NCBI GenBank assembly: GCA_029245955.1
Contig: JAQWOH010000016.1
Location: 27,663-91,662, forward strand
Reading direction: 5' to 3'
DNA from: Fuerstiella sp.
GTDB taxonomy: Bacteria > Planctomycetota > Planctomycetia > Planctomycetales > Planctomycetaceae
DNA: 64,000 nucleotides
Shown here: positions 35,538 to 44,273 of the stretch, piece by piece
Layout: every line of letters begins with the position of its first letter
Numbering within the stretch: position 1 is the stretch's first letter
Program-made: the position numbers and the translations under genes
The notes under the pieces: generated by a model
Databases searched by the model: none
What the model saw: only the letters and a program-made list of their open reading frames with translations
Told to the model about the DNA's origin: nothing

Positions 35538-36539
35538 ATGCGTCATTCCTCAGGCACACAGAACGTGACATCCGTGAACAACAAGGCAGGTTCGAAACAG
35601 GCGCCCAAAGCAGCAGGCTTGCAGTTCGGGCCGTTCCGTTGCGCCGCGCTGGTGGTTGCTGTGGTGCTGGGAATTGCAGTCCCGACCAACGTTCGGGCGG
35701 ATCACGTCTCGTGGTTGGCCAACGTCGAATCGGCCCTGCGAACCGCAAACGACACGAACCGCCTGGTTCTTATGAAGTTTACAGCGGAATGGTGCGGCCC
35801 CTGCAAGAGATATGAACGTGAAACATTTGCCCGCCCTGCGGTCGCGAAGTATGTAAATCAGAACTTCGTGCCGGTCCTGGTTGACATCGACGAACGCAAA
35901 GAGCTGGCAAAGCAACTGAATGTCAGTCGCGTTCCCGCAGTGCTGATCGTCTCTCCGGAGATGATTATTCTGAGTCGTACCACAGGGTTTCAGTCAGAGC
36001 AGAAGTTGCTGCCAGGCCTGCAGAAGATTGTTGCCAGCTATGTCCGTTCAGGACCATCGTCTGCCAGCAGGACGGCTGCCGCTAAGGAAGAACCATCAAC
36101 CCCGGCCCTCCCCGTTTCTCAGCAGGTTGTTTCTGCAGAGCCACAGACGGCCACGCCGGGAATTATGTCTGTTCCTCCCGTCGACAATGATGGCCCGGCG
36201 TTTGGGGGGCTGTGTCTGTCTGCGGTCCAGGAGACGCGAAGTCTGGTTGCCGGCAAGCCGACACACGCGTTGCGGTATCGTAATAAGGTGCTCCACTTCA
36301 GCAGTGTCCAACAGATGCAGTGTTTTCGCGAAGATCCCGAGAAATACTGGCCTCAGAACGACGGTATCTGTCCGGTTACAGTGAGACAGACCGGTCAGTC
36401 TGTAGAGGGAAAACTGAAGTACGCGGTGATTTTTCGAAAGAAGGTTTGGCTTCTCAACAGCGCTGAAAACATGAAGACGTTTGTGGCTGAGCCTGAAGTG
36501 TTTCTGGCCCCGGCTGCGGCTCGCCCGGCCAATCCGTAA
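35538..36539 (+). CDS. Exported thioredoxin-domain protein with two YHS-like repeats
   Basis: Residues about 30-55 form a membrane/signal segment (CAALVVAVVLGIAVPTNVRA). Residues about 60-165 are a thioredoxin fold with an intact redox site (MKFTAEWCGPCKRYE) and the cis-Pro stretch VSRVPAVLIV. A Pro/Ala-rich linker follows. The last about 110 residues contain two units resembling YHS domains, each opening with G-x-C (GGLCLSA and DGICPVT) and ending in a D-P-E-K-Y or E-P-E-V-F turn. YHS domains are metal-linked modules, so the protein may couple thiol chemistry to copper or another metal outside the cytoplasm. The ATG at 35538 has only a weak SD (AGAGAAA). Confidence 0.8.
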   Translation: MRHSSGTQNVTSVNNKAGSKQAPKAAGLQFGPFRCAALVVAVVLGIAVPTNVRADHVSWLANVESALRTANDTNRLVLMKFTAEWCGPCKRYERETFARPAVAKYVNQNFVPVLVDIDERKELAKQLNVSRVPAVLIVSPEMIILSRTTGFQSEQKLLPGLQKIVASYVRSGPSSASRTAAAKEEPSTPALPVSQQVVSAEPQTATPGIMSVPPVDNDGPAFGGLCLSAVQETRSLVAGKPTHALRYRNKVLHFSSVQQMQCFREDPEKYWPQNDGICPVTVRQTGQSVEGKLKYAVIFRKKVWLLNSAENMKTFVAEPEVFLAPAAARPANP

Positions 36540-36959
36540 CGGTCAAACAACGAATCGTTTACTTCTTTTCGTTCCCGCCGCATTGACGGGACATGTGTGC
36601 GACGCCGGTTGTGGATTCGCAGTTCCCTGGGTCTGGCGGCTTCAAGGCTACCCTGATGTAAGGCGACAGCGTGTCCTTCGCGGAGCTGGTTTACGTTTCC
36701 TGAGCGTTGGAATTGACGCAGCAGGACAGCGTAACCGAACTGCCAAGTATGCCGATCATACCGAGTTTTGGTTATTGTGTGTGCCGTAAGTGAATGTGAA
36801 ATAACGTGTTATGGCGGTGACAATCCTTTGACAGATGTTTGACTGCAACCGGACACGTCCGGCTTGAGGTCAGTCGGTAACGTCCGTATCGTCAACTCAG
36901 ACGTGCTGGAATGCCACTTCGATGAGTTCTATTGACGTTATCACAGACTGAAGACATCT
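36540..36959. other. Intergenic; possible gene remnant
   Basis: These 420 bp precede the desaturase. Short translations (for example DSVSFAELVYVS, then LELTQQDSVTELPSMP) look protein-like but are split by stops. A decayed gene is possible but cannot be named. The final 60 bp should hold the desaturase promoter. Confidence 0.3.
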
Positions 36960-37985
36960 ATGAGCGGTTCACTAACTACATTGGGGATCCCCAAAACAAT
37001 TTCTACCGAGGTGGAAGCACGTCGGATCCAGGCGAAGGCAGATGGAGAAACGCTTCGCGCTGCATTTTCTCGGAATCAACTGCGTCGTGACAACGTCGAC
37101 TGGGTGGTGACTGTTTTTCTGATATTTGTCCATGTTGGCTGTTTCGCCGCATTTGTGCCGGCTTTCTTTAGCTGGCAGGCACTCGCCATTTGTCTGGTGA
37201 TGCACTGGGTGACGTGCAGCATCGGTATTTGTCTGGGCTACCACCGATACCTTGCGCACAAATCATTCAAACTGCGTGCTCCGGCGGAGTTTTTCGTGAT
37301 GCTGGCGGGGAGTCTGTCCGGTGAGGGTTCTCCTATGACGTGGGCGGCAACTCATCGCCTGCATCATCAGAAGTCAGACCAGGATGGTGATCCCCATTCT
37401 CCGCTGATCGGAGCCTGGTGGTCACACATTTTGTGGTTGTTTGTGAAGAGAAAACGAACGGACCAGGAATTGCTCTGTCGTAAGTATATTCCTGAACTGA
37501 CTGAACGCCCAATGATGCAATTCTTTGAAAAGACGTTTGCAATGTGGTTGTGGGCTCAGGGACTGGCGCTTATTGCCGCCGGCTGGGCCGTAGGAGGCTG
37601 GCAGATGGCCGTATCGTTTGTGGTGTGGGGTATGTGCGTGCGAATGACTGCCGCATACCACACGACGTGGCTCATCAACTCGGCGACACATCTATGGGGA
37701 TACCGCAACTACGACACACGTGACGAATCAAGAAATCTGTGGTGGGTTGCAATGCTTGCCTACGGTGAAGGATGGCACAATAACCATCACGCTCATCCGA
37801 GTGTTGCTCCCTCAGGACATCGCTGGTGGGAAATTGACATGACCTGGTGGGTTATTCGTGTTCTGAAAGCGACAGGGCTGGCGTATGACGTGAAGTCAAA
37901 GATTCCGACAGGACGAAAAGCCAACGACGTTGACACCGATGATACATCGGTGGCTAGCCCTTCGTTGTCGGAAGCTGTCGCCTGA
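36960..37985 (+). CDS. Acyl-CoA / fatty-acid desaturase (delta-9 type)
   Basis: A di-iron membrane enzyme that puts a double bond into fatty acyl chains, adjusting membrane fluidity. All three His boxes are intact: H95-RYLA-H100, H132-RL-HH136 and HNNHHAHP near residue 275. They are separated by paired hydrophobic segments (VVTVFLIFVHVGCFAAFVPAFF and LALIAAGWAVGGWQMAVSFVVW, read in parts). GEGWHNNHH and YHTTWLINSATH match the acyl-CoA desaturase family. The length of 341 is normal. The ATG at 36960 follows a CTGAAGAC purine run. The C-terminal 30 residues are an acidic, Asp/Ser-rich tail. Confidence 0.93.
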   Translation: MSGSLTTLGIPKTISTEVEARRIQAKADGETLRAAFSRNQLRRDNVDWVVTVFLIFVHVGCFAAFVPAFFSWQALAICLVMHWVTCSIGICLGYHRYLAHKSFKLRAPAEFFVMLAGSLSGEGSPMTWAATHRLHHQKSDQDGDPHSPLIGAWWSHILWLFVKRKRTDQELLCRKYIPELTERPMMQFFEKTFAMWLWAQGLALIAAGWAVGGWQMAVSFVVWGMCVRMTAAYHTTWLINSATHLWGYRNYDTRDESRNLWWVAMLAYGEGWHNNHHAHPSVAPSGHRWWEIDMTWWVIRVLKATGLAYDVKSKIPTGRKANDVDTDDTSVASPSLSEAVA

Positions 37986-38651
37986 CCTTGGCAAAAGACG
38001 CTGACGTCCACGGTTTCAATGAAGCCTTAAGCCCCGTCTGCTGTACAGGCCGAGACTTTTGTGTGCGCCGCAGATTCTGATCCGCTGGGAGCATGTGCTC
38101 GTCTCACGGATGTGCCACAGTGCCGGCATACAATTCTTCACCTGAACGATGACGGCAGTCAAGGTATGTTGAAAAAGCTGACTCTAGAGTGCGCTGCCCG
38201 GAATCCGCAGTTTCTGATGTGTCTTCGGCACTCGTCTTTGTGGAGGGCGTCAGTGAATGATCAGGGCATCGCCGTTTGTTTTACCGGCTGCGGATACCCA
38301 CTTGAATTTTGACGACTCACATTCTACAGGATTCTGTTTTGAGCTGTAGGGCGTACTGCCTGGGAGCGACAGAACCCGATTGTGAGCACGAATCTGCAGT
38401 TCGCAAACTTGACGGAGTTGATCAGCCGCGACCGGCTCACCGTATCCACGCTGCACCATCTTACCCACCGCCGTCACATTTTCTGAGCGGCGCATACAGG
38501 AACAACGTCCACCGCCAACGCCCTGCCATTTCTTCAACGGTTGGATTCGATCTACCGCAGGTGCTCTGGTTATTTCAGAGATTCCAATTGATAGCCGTGA
38601 AACAGAGAGCTTGTGCAAGAAATGGACCTTGTTCCGATTGCGGCTGCTGGC
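37986..38651. other. Region without a confident gene
   Basis: About 665 bp between convergent genes. Open frames such as 38061-38312 (plus) and 38250-38618 (minus) lack SD sites and recognisable sequence. No strong terminator hairpin was found. It may be decayed coding DNA. Confidence 0.4.
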
Positions 38652-39248
38652 TCAATTGATTCGAACAAGTACTTCGTTACGACGAAATACGCCAGGAGTC
38701 CACGGCGGATCGTAGCCGGCAGATTCGGCATCGCCGTCAGCAGCGAAGCCCTGATCTGCCATCCATCGGCTCAAACGCCGTTCGGCGGCGTGGCGAGTCG
38801 AACTGTCAAGTTGGCCACTGAATCTCACCACGGCAAACCGACCTCCGACTCGGGTTCTCAATTCAACAGCGTCGTCGGAAGGCGCAGGCGCACCGTCTGT
38901 TGCAACCGATGCAGGCACGACAAATCCCATTTGACCCGGTTGATCCTGAGTTTCCGCATTCATGAAGACCGGGGTTGTCATTGCAACTTTCTGATTATTC
39001 TCGTTTGCCCCGCTGATGTAGGCGAATAATCGGCTGAAACTCCCTCCGTTACCACGCCCGGCAAATCGTATTTCCGTCGTTGCCATCAGCAATTGGGGAT
39101 ACTCACGGATCTCAAACGGTTCGTCCGAAAGGATGACTTCGTAGGCGGCTGATTCGTAGGCACTTCTGGCAGTTAGCCCCCAGCTGAAGTAAAAGACGAT
39201 TGCCAATCCTCCGCCAGCCACAAGGTAGGCCATTTTGCTTCTTTTCAT
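38652..39248 (-). CDS. SOUL-family heme-binding protein, membrane anchored or exported
   Basis: An N-terminal membrane segment (MAYLVAGGGLAIVFYFSW) is followed by a SOUL/HBP fold, residues about 35-198. Typical blocks are YEVILSDEPFEIREYPQLLMATTE, SRLFAYISGANENNQKVAMTTPVF and the C-terminal YDPPWTPGVFRRNEVLVRI. Family members bind heme or other tetrapyrroles. In bacteria they often lie near stress or light-response genes. The ATG at 39248 is preferred to the GTG two codons upstream. It is divergent from a sigma factor gene 381 bp away, so joint control is possible. Confidence 0.9.
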   Translation of the reverse strand: MKRSKMAYLVAGGGLAIVFYFSWGLTARSAYESAAYEVILSDEPFEIREYPQLLMATTEIRFAGRGNGGSFSRLFAYISGANENNQKVAMTTPVFMNAETQDQPGQMGFVVPASVATDGAPAPSDDAVELRTRVGGRFAVVRFSGQLDSSTRHAAERRLSRWMADQGFAADGDAESAGYDPPWTPGVFRRNEVLVRIN

Positions 39249-39629
39249 GATCACTTCGTTCCGAAGACGTCCTGGTTCATCAAAGCCTCCGCCCGACGTT
39301 TCTGATTTCCACCGTGTGGCTGTCGCCCTTTCCTTCAGTTCGTAGACGATGAAATGTCTGTGGCCACACGTTTTTCCGATAAACGTAACTCTGGAAACTG
39401 CATTCGTCGCAGCGGATTGACCACTGCCCGAGGCAGCAATAGATGGTTGCAGTGCCTTGCTAAAAAGATTTGCGTATTTTGAGGTGTGCCAGACGTGCCC
39501 CTGAAATTTGATACTCGTGTTCTGCTACAGTGCGGCGGGTTTCTTTGGACTTCGTTTGTTCTTGTTAGTCAAGAATAGCGGCAACGGCTTAGAAACAACG
39601 GTCCCGATGTTCACGAAAGGCAGAGTTGC
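39249..39629. other. Divergent intergenic region, SOUL gene to sigma factor
   Basis: These 381 bp should carry both promoters. A short CTTG-TTAGT-CAAG repeat lies near 39562. No unambiguous -35/-10 pair could be chosen by eye. Confidence 0.35.
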
Positions 39630-40490
39630 TTGAGCGAACCTGAAATTAAATTCATTCCAAATCAGGCTTTCGACACCACTACCGAAGTTGACTTCGAAGC
39701 CGTGGATATCGAATTGTATGCTGCAGAAGAAGGGAGATCCGGGCCGGTTGACAGAAGTGAAGCCGCCACAACTTTCATTCAGGCGATCGAAGAGAGTCGA
39801 ATACTGACTTTCGAAGGTGAACAGTTCCTGTTTAAACGTCTCAACTTTCTTCGTTTTCGAGCGAACGCTCTACAGTCTACGCTGGCAGGGAAACGCCCAA
39901 GAAAGACGATGAAGGAAATTGATCGTCTCCTGCAGGGAGCTCAGGAAACTCGGGACGACATCGCTCGTGCAAACATGCGACTGGTGATGTCGATAGCTCG
40001 AAAGTTTTCCACAGGCCCGGACGACTTCGATGAGTTTGTCAGCGAAGCAAATGGAATCCTGCTGAATGCAATCGACAAATTTGACTTTGCCAGAGGATAC
40101 CGCTTCAGCACGTATGCGACCCATTCAGTACAAAGACATCTTTATCGCTTCATTGAGCGTGCATCAAAACGCAGGGTCCGCGAAAAGCTGGCGACCGACT
40201 CTGTTGAGGCGATTGCCGCTGATTCGTCAGATGATACCGGACCCTCGGCAGCCGATGTCCTTGTTGCTGCCGAAGCTGTGCTGGAACGTCTGGATGATGT
40301 ACTGGACGAACGCGAACGCATCATTATTCGCGCACGATTCGGGCTGAATGAGTCTGAACAAACCAGTACGCTGAGGGAGCTTGCAGCCCAGCTGGGACTG
40401 AGCAAGGAGCGGGTTCGACAACTGCAGTTATCCGCCCTTGAAAAACTGGCGGAAGTCGCGCAGCCGTTTGAGTCCACTTTTGCAACGTAG
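39630..40490 (+). CDS. Sigma-70-family RNA polymerase sigma factor (first of a pair)
   Basis: Region 1.2/2 spans residues about 55-185: GEQFLFKRLNFLRFRANALQ, ARANMRLVMSIARKF, EFVSEANGILLNAIDKFDFARGYRFSTYATHSVQRHL. A region-4 helix-turn-helix ends the protein (STLRELAAQLGLSKERVRQLQLSALEKL). It lacks the long region 1.1 of RpoD, and region 3 is short and acidic, so this is an alternative factor. The same layout and even the same N-terminal motif occur in the gene at 44274-45233. The start is a TTG at 39630 with AAAGG about 10 nt upstream. It is divergent from the SOUL gene, and a membrane peroxiredoxin-like gene starts 28 bp downstream. Confidence 0.92.
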   Translation: MSEPEIKFIPNQAFDTTTEVDFEAVDIELYAAEEGRSGPVDRSEAATTFIQAIEESRILTFEGEQFLFKRLNFLRFRANALQSTLAGKRPRKTMKEIDRLLQGAQETRDDIARANMRLVMSIARKFSTGPDDFDEFVSEANGILLNAIDKFDFARGYRFSTYATHSVQRHLYRFIERASKRRVREKLATDSVEAIAADSSDDTGPSAADVLVAAEAVLERLDDVLDERERIIIRARFGLNESEQTSTLRELAAQLGLSKERVRQLQLSALEKLAEVAQPFESTFAT

Positions 40491-40518
40491 TTTCAAACTG
40501 CTAGTTCAAGGTTCACCA

Positions 40519-41490
40519 ATGACTAATGACTACGATGCTCAGGCGTGGATGAAGCGGACACTCTTTGCGGCCGGTCTGTACAACCTGTTGTGGGGGATTC
40601 TGTGCGTGCTTACGCCAGCCAAGTTGCTGACTTTCACTGATCTGCCGACTACGCCCGTTGTTTCACAGCTCTGGCAGCTCATCGGAATGATGGTTGGCGT
40701 TTATGGTGTGGGATACCTCATCGCGTCCTATGATCCCTATCGGCACTGGGCAATCACAGTTGTTGGACTGCTGGGGAAAGTGTGTGGAGTCATCGGATTC
40801 GTCGTTGCTTTCGTGGGAGGTATGCTTCCGGCACGTATGGGCTGGACCGTTTTGACAAACGACCTGATCTGGTGCATTCCGTTCGGAGTCATCCTCTGGC
40901 GGGCTGTGCTTTCCTGCCACGCCGCGGGGACGGCATACGTAACTCCGGAAGCAGACGATCCGCTACGTGACATCGTGGCCAATACGGGCCGATACATGAA
41001 TGACCTTGCGAATCAATCGCCACAACTCGTACTTTTTCTGCGTCACGCCGGATGTCCGTTTTGCCGAGAAGCTCTGTCTGACATCTCAACGCAGCGCCAA
41101 CAGATTGAAGAGGCCGGAGCAGGAATTGTTATTGTACATTTGGGGGGAACAGCTGAAGACGACGACGGATTCTTTGCACGATATGGCCTCGAGGATGTGC
41201 CTCGTTTTTCAGATCCGGAGGGTCGACTGTACCGGCAATTCGGACTTGATCTTGGCGGGTTTTCGCAATTGTTTGGGCTGCGTGTCTGGATCCGCGGATT
41301 GATCGCTGGTGTCTTAAATGGTCACGGTCGAGGCGCAGTGAGCGGAAACAGTTTTCAGATGCCCGGCGTATATCTGTATCACTGTGGACAGATTCTCGGC
41401 GGGTTCCGGCACGACTATGCGTCCGACAGGCCCGACTATCTCGTATTGGCACAGCAGATTAAGACGAACCAGCAGCCTGCCCTTGCCTAG
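40519..41490 (+). CDS. Membrane protein with C-terminal AhpC/TSA-type peroxiredoxin-like domain
   Basis: Residues about 10-135 contain four hydrophobic segments (for example LFAAGLYNLLWGILCVLTPA and LLGKVCGVIGFVVAFVGGML). Residues about 155-310 form a PRXL2/AhpC-TSA_2-like domain. Its site is LVLFLRHAGCPFCREALSD, followed by IVIVHLGG and DPEGRLYRQFGL. A C-P-F-C site suggests thiol-based reduction of peroxides or lipids, with the domain held at a membrane. It starts 28 bp after the sigma factor stop with AAGG upstream of the ATG at 40519, so the two are probably co-transcribed. The earlier frame start at 40438 lies inside the sigma gene and is not used. Confidence 0.87.
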   Translation: MTNDYDAQAWMKRTLFAAGLYNLLWGILCVLTPAKLLTFTDLPTTPVVSQLWQLIGMMVGVYGVGYLIASYDPYRHWAITVVGLLGKVCGVIGFVVAFVGGMLPARMGWTVLTNDLIWCIPFGVILWRAVLSCHAAGTAYVTPEADDPLRDIVANTGRYMNDLANQSPQLVLFLRHAGCPFCREALSDISTQRQQIEEAGAGIVIVHLGGTAEDDDGFFARYGLEDVPRFSDPEGRLYRQFGLDLGGFSQLFGLRVWIRGLIAGVLNGHGRGAVSGNSFQMPGVYLYHCGQILGGFRHDYASDRPDYLVLAQQIKTNQQPALA

Positions 41491-41781
41491 TTGTTTCGGA
41501 CCGAATCGCCCTGTTCCATCCTCTGAATATGTGGCACACGTCCGCCGAATCCGGCAGTAGTGATCGTGCCGTTGGCGATGTGTCCACGATGTTCCATCTA
41601 GCCATCCATAGCTCTCATGGGCGCCAAGATGCGACTGGCAGCGGCGATACTGCCTGAAGACGCTGCTTCCCCACACAGGCCGACGTTCAGTCCGTCGTCA
41701 GACGCGCAGTGTTTTCGAGTCGCGTCGTGCCGCTGCCAGATTGCCATCGGTCGGGGCATGACTTGCCAGCGGAAATAGACA

Positions 41782-42147
41782 TCAGTCGTGGCCATGGCGA
41801 CTGACGGAGACCGGTTCGGTTCTCATCGTCAGGATTTCAGACAGGCCGGTCCCGCCGGGGAGCTTGACGACTTGCAAAATCACGTACAGAGACACGGCCA
41901 TGTTGCCGAAACTCATGACGAACACAAACCACACGAACCGTCGTAGAAGTGTTCGCTCCTTCCACGCGATCCAAACGTAGACTGTGAGAAAACCGAGATA
42001 TGCGTCAAGCAACGTTACCTGAAACCATACGTCCTCCATCAGCGACCGGTTGTCGAAAATGCCCCGCACTGAGAATGCTCGAACAGTAAACGCGAGAAGC
42101 AGAACAAAAAATGACACGAACAGATTGAAAAGCAGAAGTTTTTTCAT
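41782..42147 (-). CDS. Small membrane protein, DUF1475-like
   Basis: A 121-residue protein with three hydrophobic segments: LLLFNLFVSFFVLLLAF, TLLDAYLGFLTVYVWIAW and WFVFVMSFGNMAVSLYVILQV. The central LLDAYLGFLTVYVWIAWKE and the GNMA-x-x-x-Y-V pattern match the DUF1475 family. Its function is unknown; relatives often sit near stress or light-related oxidoreductases. The ATG at 42147 with CAGGGAAC upstream is preferred to the longer frame from 42195. It is convergent with the peroxiredoxin-like gene 291 bp away. Confidence 0.75.
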   Translation of the reverse strand: MKKLLLFNLFVSFFVLLLAFTVRAFSVRGIFDNRSLMEDVWFQVTLLDAYLGFLTVYVWIAWKERTLLRRFVWFVFVMSFGNMAVSLYVILQVVKLPGGTGLSEILTMRTEPVSVSRHGHD

Positions 42148-43021
42148 TGAAGTTCCCTGGGCCGTGAGATCTTTGAAACTGCGGAAGGGAGTCAAACCCG
42201 TCCTTACGAATACTCCTCCGGCCGTGTTAGGTGCAAAAAGTCGTATGGCCAGTAGATACAGGCGATCTCTGGCCCAGTGTCATTCAGATGCACTGCAAGA
42301 ATTCAATTCTTCGTCGCCGACCGCAAGAACCGGGGAATTGTCACCACACTCGGCTCGCCAAAAGCCTGTTCGTGTCGACAACCGACCGACGCGAGGCAGA
42401 TCTCAAATTTACAGGGAAGCGCGTGGCGGATGCTCCTTCACGTCCGGCCCTCGATCAACGAAGTTAATTCTATTGATTCATCTTTTTTCCAAAAATGTTT
42501 CCGGTAGGACTCATCAGGTTTGTGCCACTTGTTCGTCACCCGATGTCCGCTGATGTGGTCCGTGAACACGTTGAAATATATGAAGAGCTTCACTAACGAT
42601 GGACCACGTGGGTTGTTGGTCCTGCAGCGCGGGTGAAACCGGCTGCGGCGGTAACGTTAGTAAAACAGCTTTCGAACGAATTTCAGACACCCGCGTGGCG
42701 TTCGTTCTCGTCAATTGGAGGTCCGTCGCGTTGTTATCGGTAGGTGCTCTCGACTCACCCACAGCTGACTGGTCGCCCAATGCGAGGCGGAGATTCGCTT
42801 CCGCCATCTGGATTTGCACCGTCGCGTGTACGGGGCGACGAATCTTGTTCGCGGGTTAGAAACTCATGCAATGACGCGACGGGGGCGTTGTCTTCAACAC
42901 GGGCTGGATCTGTTGCTGCCATCACCCCCGTTGCCGCTCCAGAACACTGTGCGTGAGAATGAATGTATGATGTCTCCCCAATGAATCACCTCCCCGCTCA
43001 ATCGCTTTACTTCGTCATCCG
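42148..43021. other. Region without a confident gene
   Basis: About 870 bp. Frames at 42050-42553 (plus) and 42514-42819 (minus) are open but have no SD, and their translations are not recognisable. The minus frame holds a helix-like stretch (MAEANLRLALGDQSAVGES), which might be a remnant. No RNA gene was seen. Confidence 0.35.
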
Positions 43022-43424
43022 GATCAACTCGAAAATCAATGGCTGGCCTATGGGAACCTCGGTCGCAAGTTCTATGACGTTGTCACGGCCGAGCGTCGCG
43101 ACGACGAATCGTGTCGCGACTGCCTGGATCGAGAAATCGCCTGAATACTCGATATCCGCCGCGGCAAAGACTACATCATCTCTCGTCAGGCAAGGTTACA
43201 TCTGGACGTTCTGGTGGAATCCAAAGTGAGTGGCACGTTCTTCGTCGTCGAATTCTACATCGTCGATCCATACGGGAAATCGGGGCGTGCATCAGTGGAG
43301 CGGAACAAACAGCTGCGCCGCCGCGACAGTGACGAAGTTCTTGCAGGTCGGACGTCGTAGGAAGGCGCGTGTGGCCGTTGCAGTTGACCACAAGACTCGA
43401 CAGATCTATGAGTTTCGCTGACTT
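43022..43424 (+). pseudogene. Probable decayed gene with an in-frame TGA and a frameshift
   Basis: Reading from 43022 gives a natural-looking sequence (LENQWLAYGNLGRKFYDVV). It stops at a TGA at 43142-43144 and then continues in the same frame (RRGKDYIISRQARLHLDVLV, later FFVVEFYIVDPYGKSGRAS) until about 43360. After a shift of frame near 43340-43370 it ends as VAVAVDHKTRQIYEFR before a TGA at 43422. There is no start codon at the beginning. I do not recognise the family. Chance open frames remain possible. Confidence 0.35.
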
Positions 43425-43490
43425 CACAATGGTTTTCTGAAGAACACTGCCGTGACGATCACACAGCGTGTCCCATGTATCCAGCCTTGG

Positions 43491-43610
43491 TTACTCTCCA
43501 TCCTTGACCTTTGCCTCCGACTGCGATGTGCCGATGATTGAAATCAGCGAAGAGCCAATGGCTACACCGAAGACCAGCATTCCGAAGATGAAGATTGAGA
43601 GATCACTCAT
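43491..43610 (-). CDS. Membrane microprotein, 39 aa
   Basis: This is too short for routine gene finders. It starts with an ATG inside the end of the upstream 58-aa gene (8-bp overlap containing ATGAGTGA). It has one hydrophobic helix (LSIFIFGMLVFGVAIGSSLI, residues about 4-27) and a charged tail (SEAKVKDGE). The overlap implies translational coupling and argues that both frames are real. Small one-helix proteins like this often act as accessory subunits of membrane transporters or complexes, but no partner gene adjoins, so its function is unknown. Confidence 0.6.
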   Translation of the reverse strand: MSDLSIFIFGMLVFGVAIGSSLISIIGTSQSEAKVKDGE

Positions 43611-43779
43611 GGCGACCACCAGACAGCACTAAGGTGCCGAATGACAGAATTGAAGGTACCCAGAGGCCGACGAACATTCCCTGGTCTTTGCTGCCGCCAA
43701 ACCACAGCCAAATCGACAGTAGAAACGAGGCACCGGCCGCAACGATGAAACCGACCTTTGCTTGCGATTGTTTAGACAT
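43603..43779 (-). CDS. Membrane microprotein, 58 aa
   Basis: A clear SD (AAGGAGAAG) lies 7 nt upstream of the ATG at 43779. The protein has two hydrophobic segments, VGFIVAAGASFLLSIWLWF (about 9-27) and MFVGLWVPSILSFGTLVLSG (about 35-54), separated by a GGSKDQG turn, giving a hairpin in the membrane. It overlaps the 39-aa gene by 8 bp. Together they look like a two-gene membrane unit of unknown role lying between two sigma factor genes. Confidence 0.65.
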   Translation of the reverse strand: MSKQSQAKVGFIVAAGASFLLSIWLWFGGSKDQGMFVGLWVPSILSFGTLVLSGGRHE

Positions 43780-44273
43780 TGGATCTTCTCCTTTTCAAAA
43801 TGGACTGCTGTTCATAGACGCGGGACAGCAACTGACCATAGCTATTGAGAGCATGAACTTTTGCCGCCAGACTGCGACAGCCATTTCGTAGGCGGGGTGC
43901 CTGGTGCATTGTGTGCTCAGGAATAGCGCGACACTGTGCAATGTGATGCGGTGCTCCTGCTGCCATCCTGCCTCGCGGCCTCCGCGACGGGCCACGTGCT
44001 GCAAATTACACTGGATGCAAGGTAATCGGTGTGCGGAGCCGTTTCTCCAGTCGATCCTGCGACGGCCTCAAGTCCTTCCACTGATGCAGGTGAACTTTTC
44101 CGCTTCCAGCTGCTGGAGCATGTCTTCAGCCCGGACCGACACACGTGCAAAGTTGATGAGATTGTCCTGGCGGCGAAGATCGCAGGCTTCCATCAGATTT
44201 GTACGATATGATTTTGCAGCGGATTGACTGGAGTCGGATTCTAAGAACCATGCATCTTTGCGGTTTCCCGTAT
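43780..44273. other. Intergenic with a doubtful 41-codon frame
   Basis: About 490 bp between the second sigma factor and the microproteins. A minus-strand frame at 44068-44193 encodes a 41-residue helical peptide (MEACDLRRQDNLINFARVSV, then RAEDMLQQLEAEKFTC) without an SD. The rest has broken open frames. The promoter of the microprotein pair should be here. Confidence 0.3.

Noticed and set aside
43142..43144. TGA read as selenocysteine
   Set aside because: No start codon precedes it, no SECIS-like stem was seen, and a frameshift follows; gene decay is simpler.
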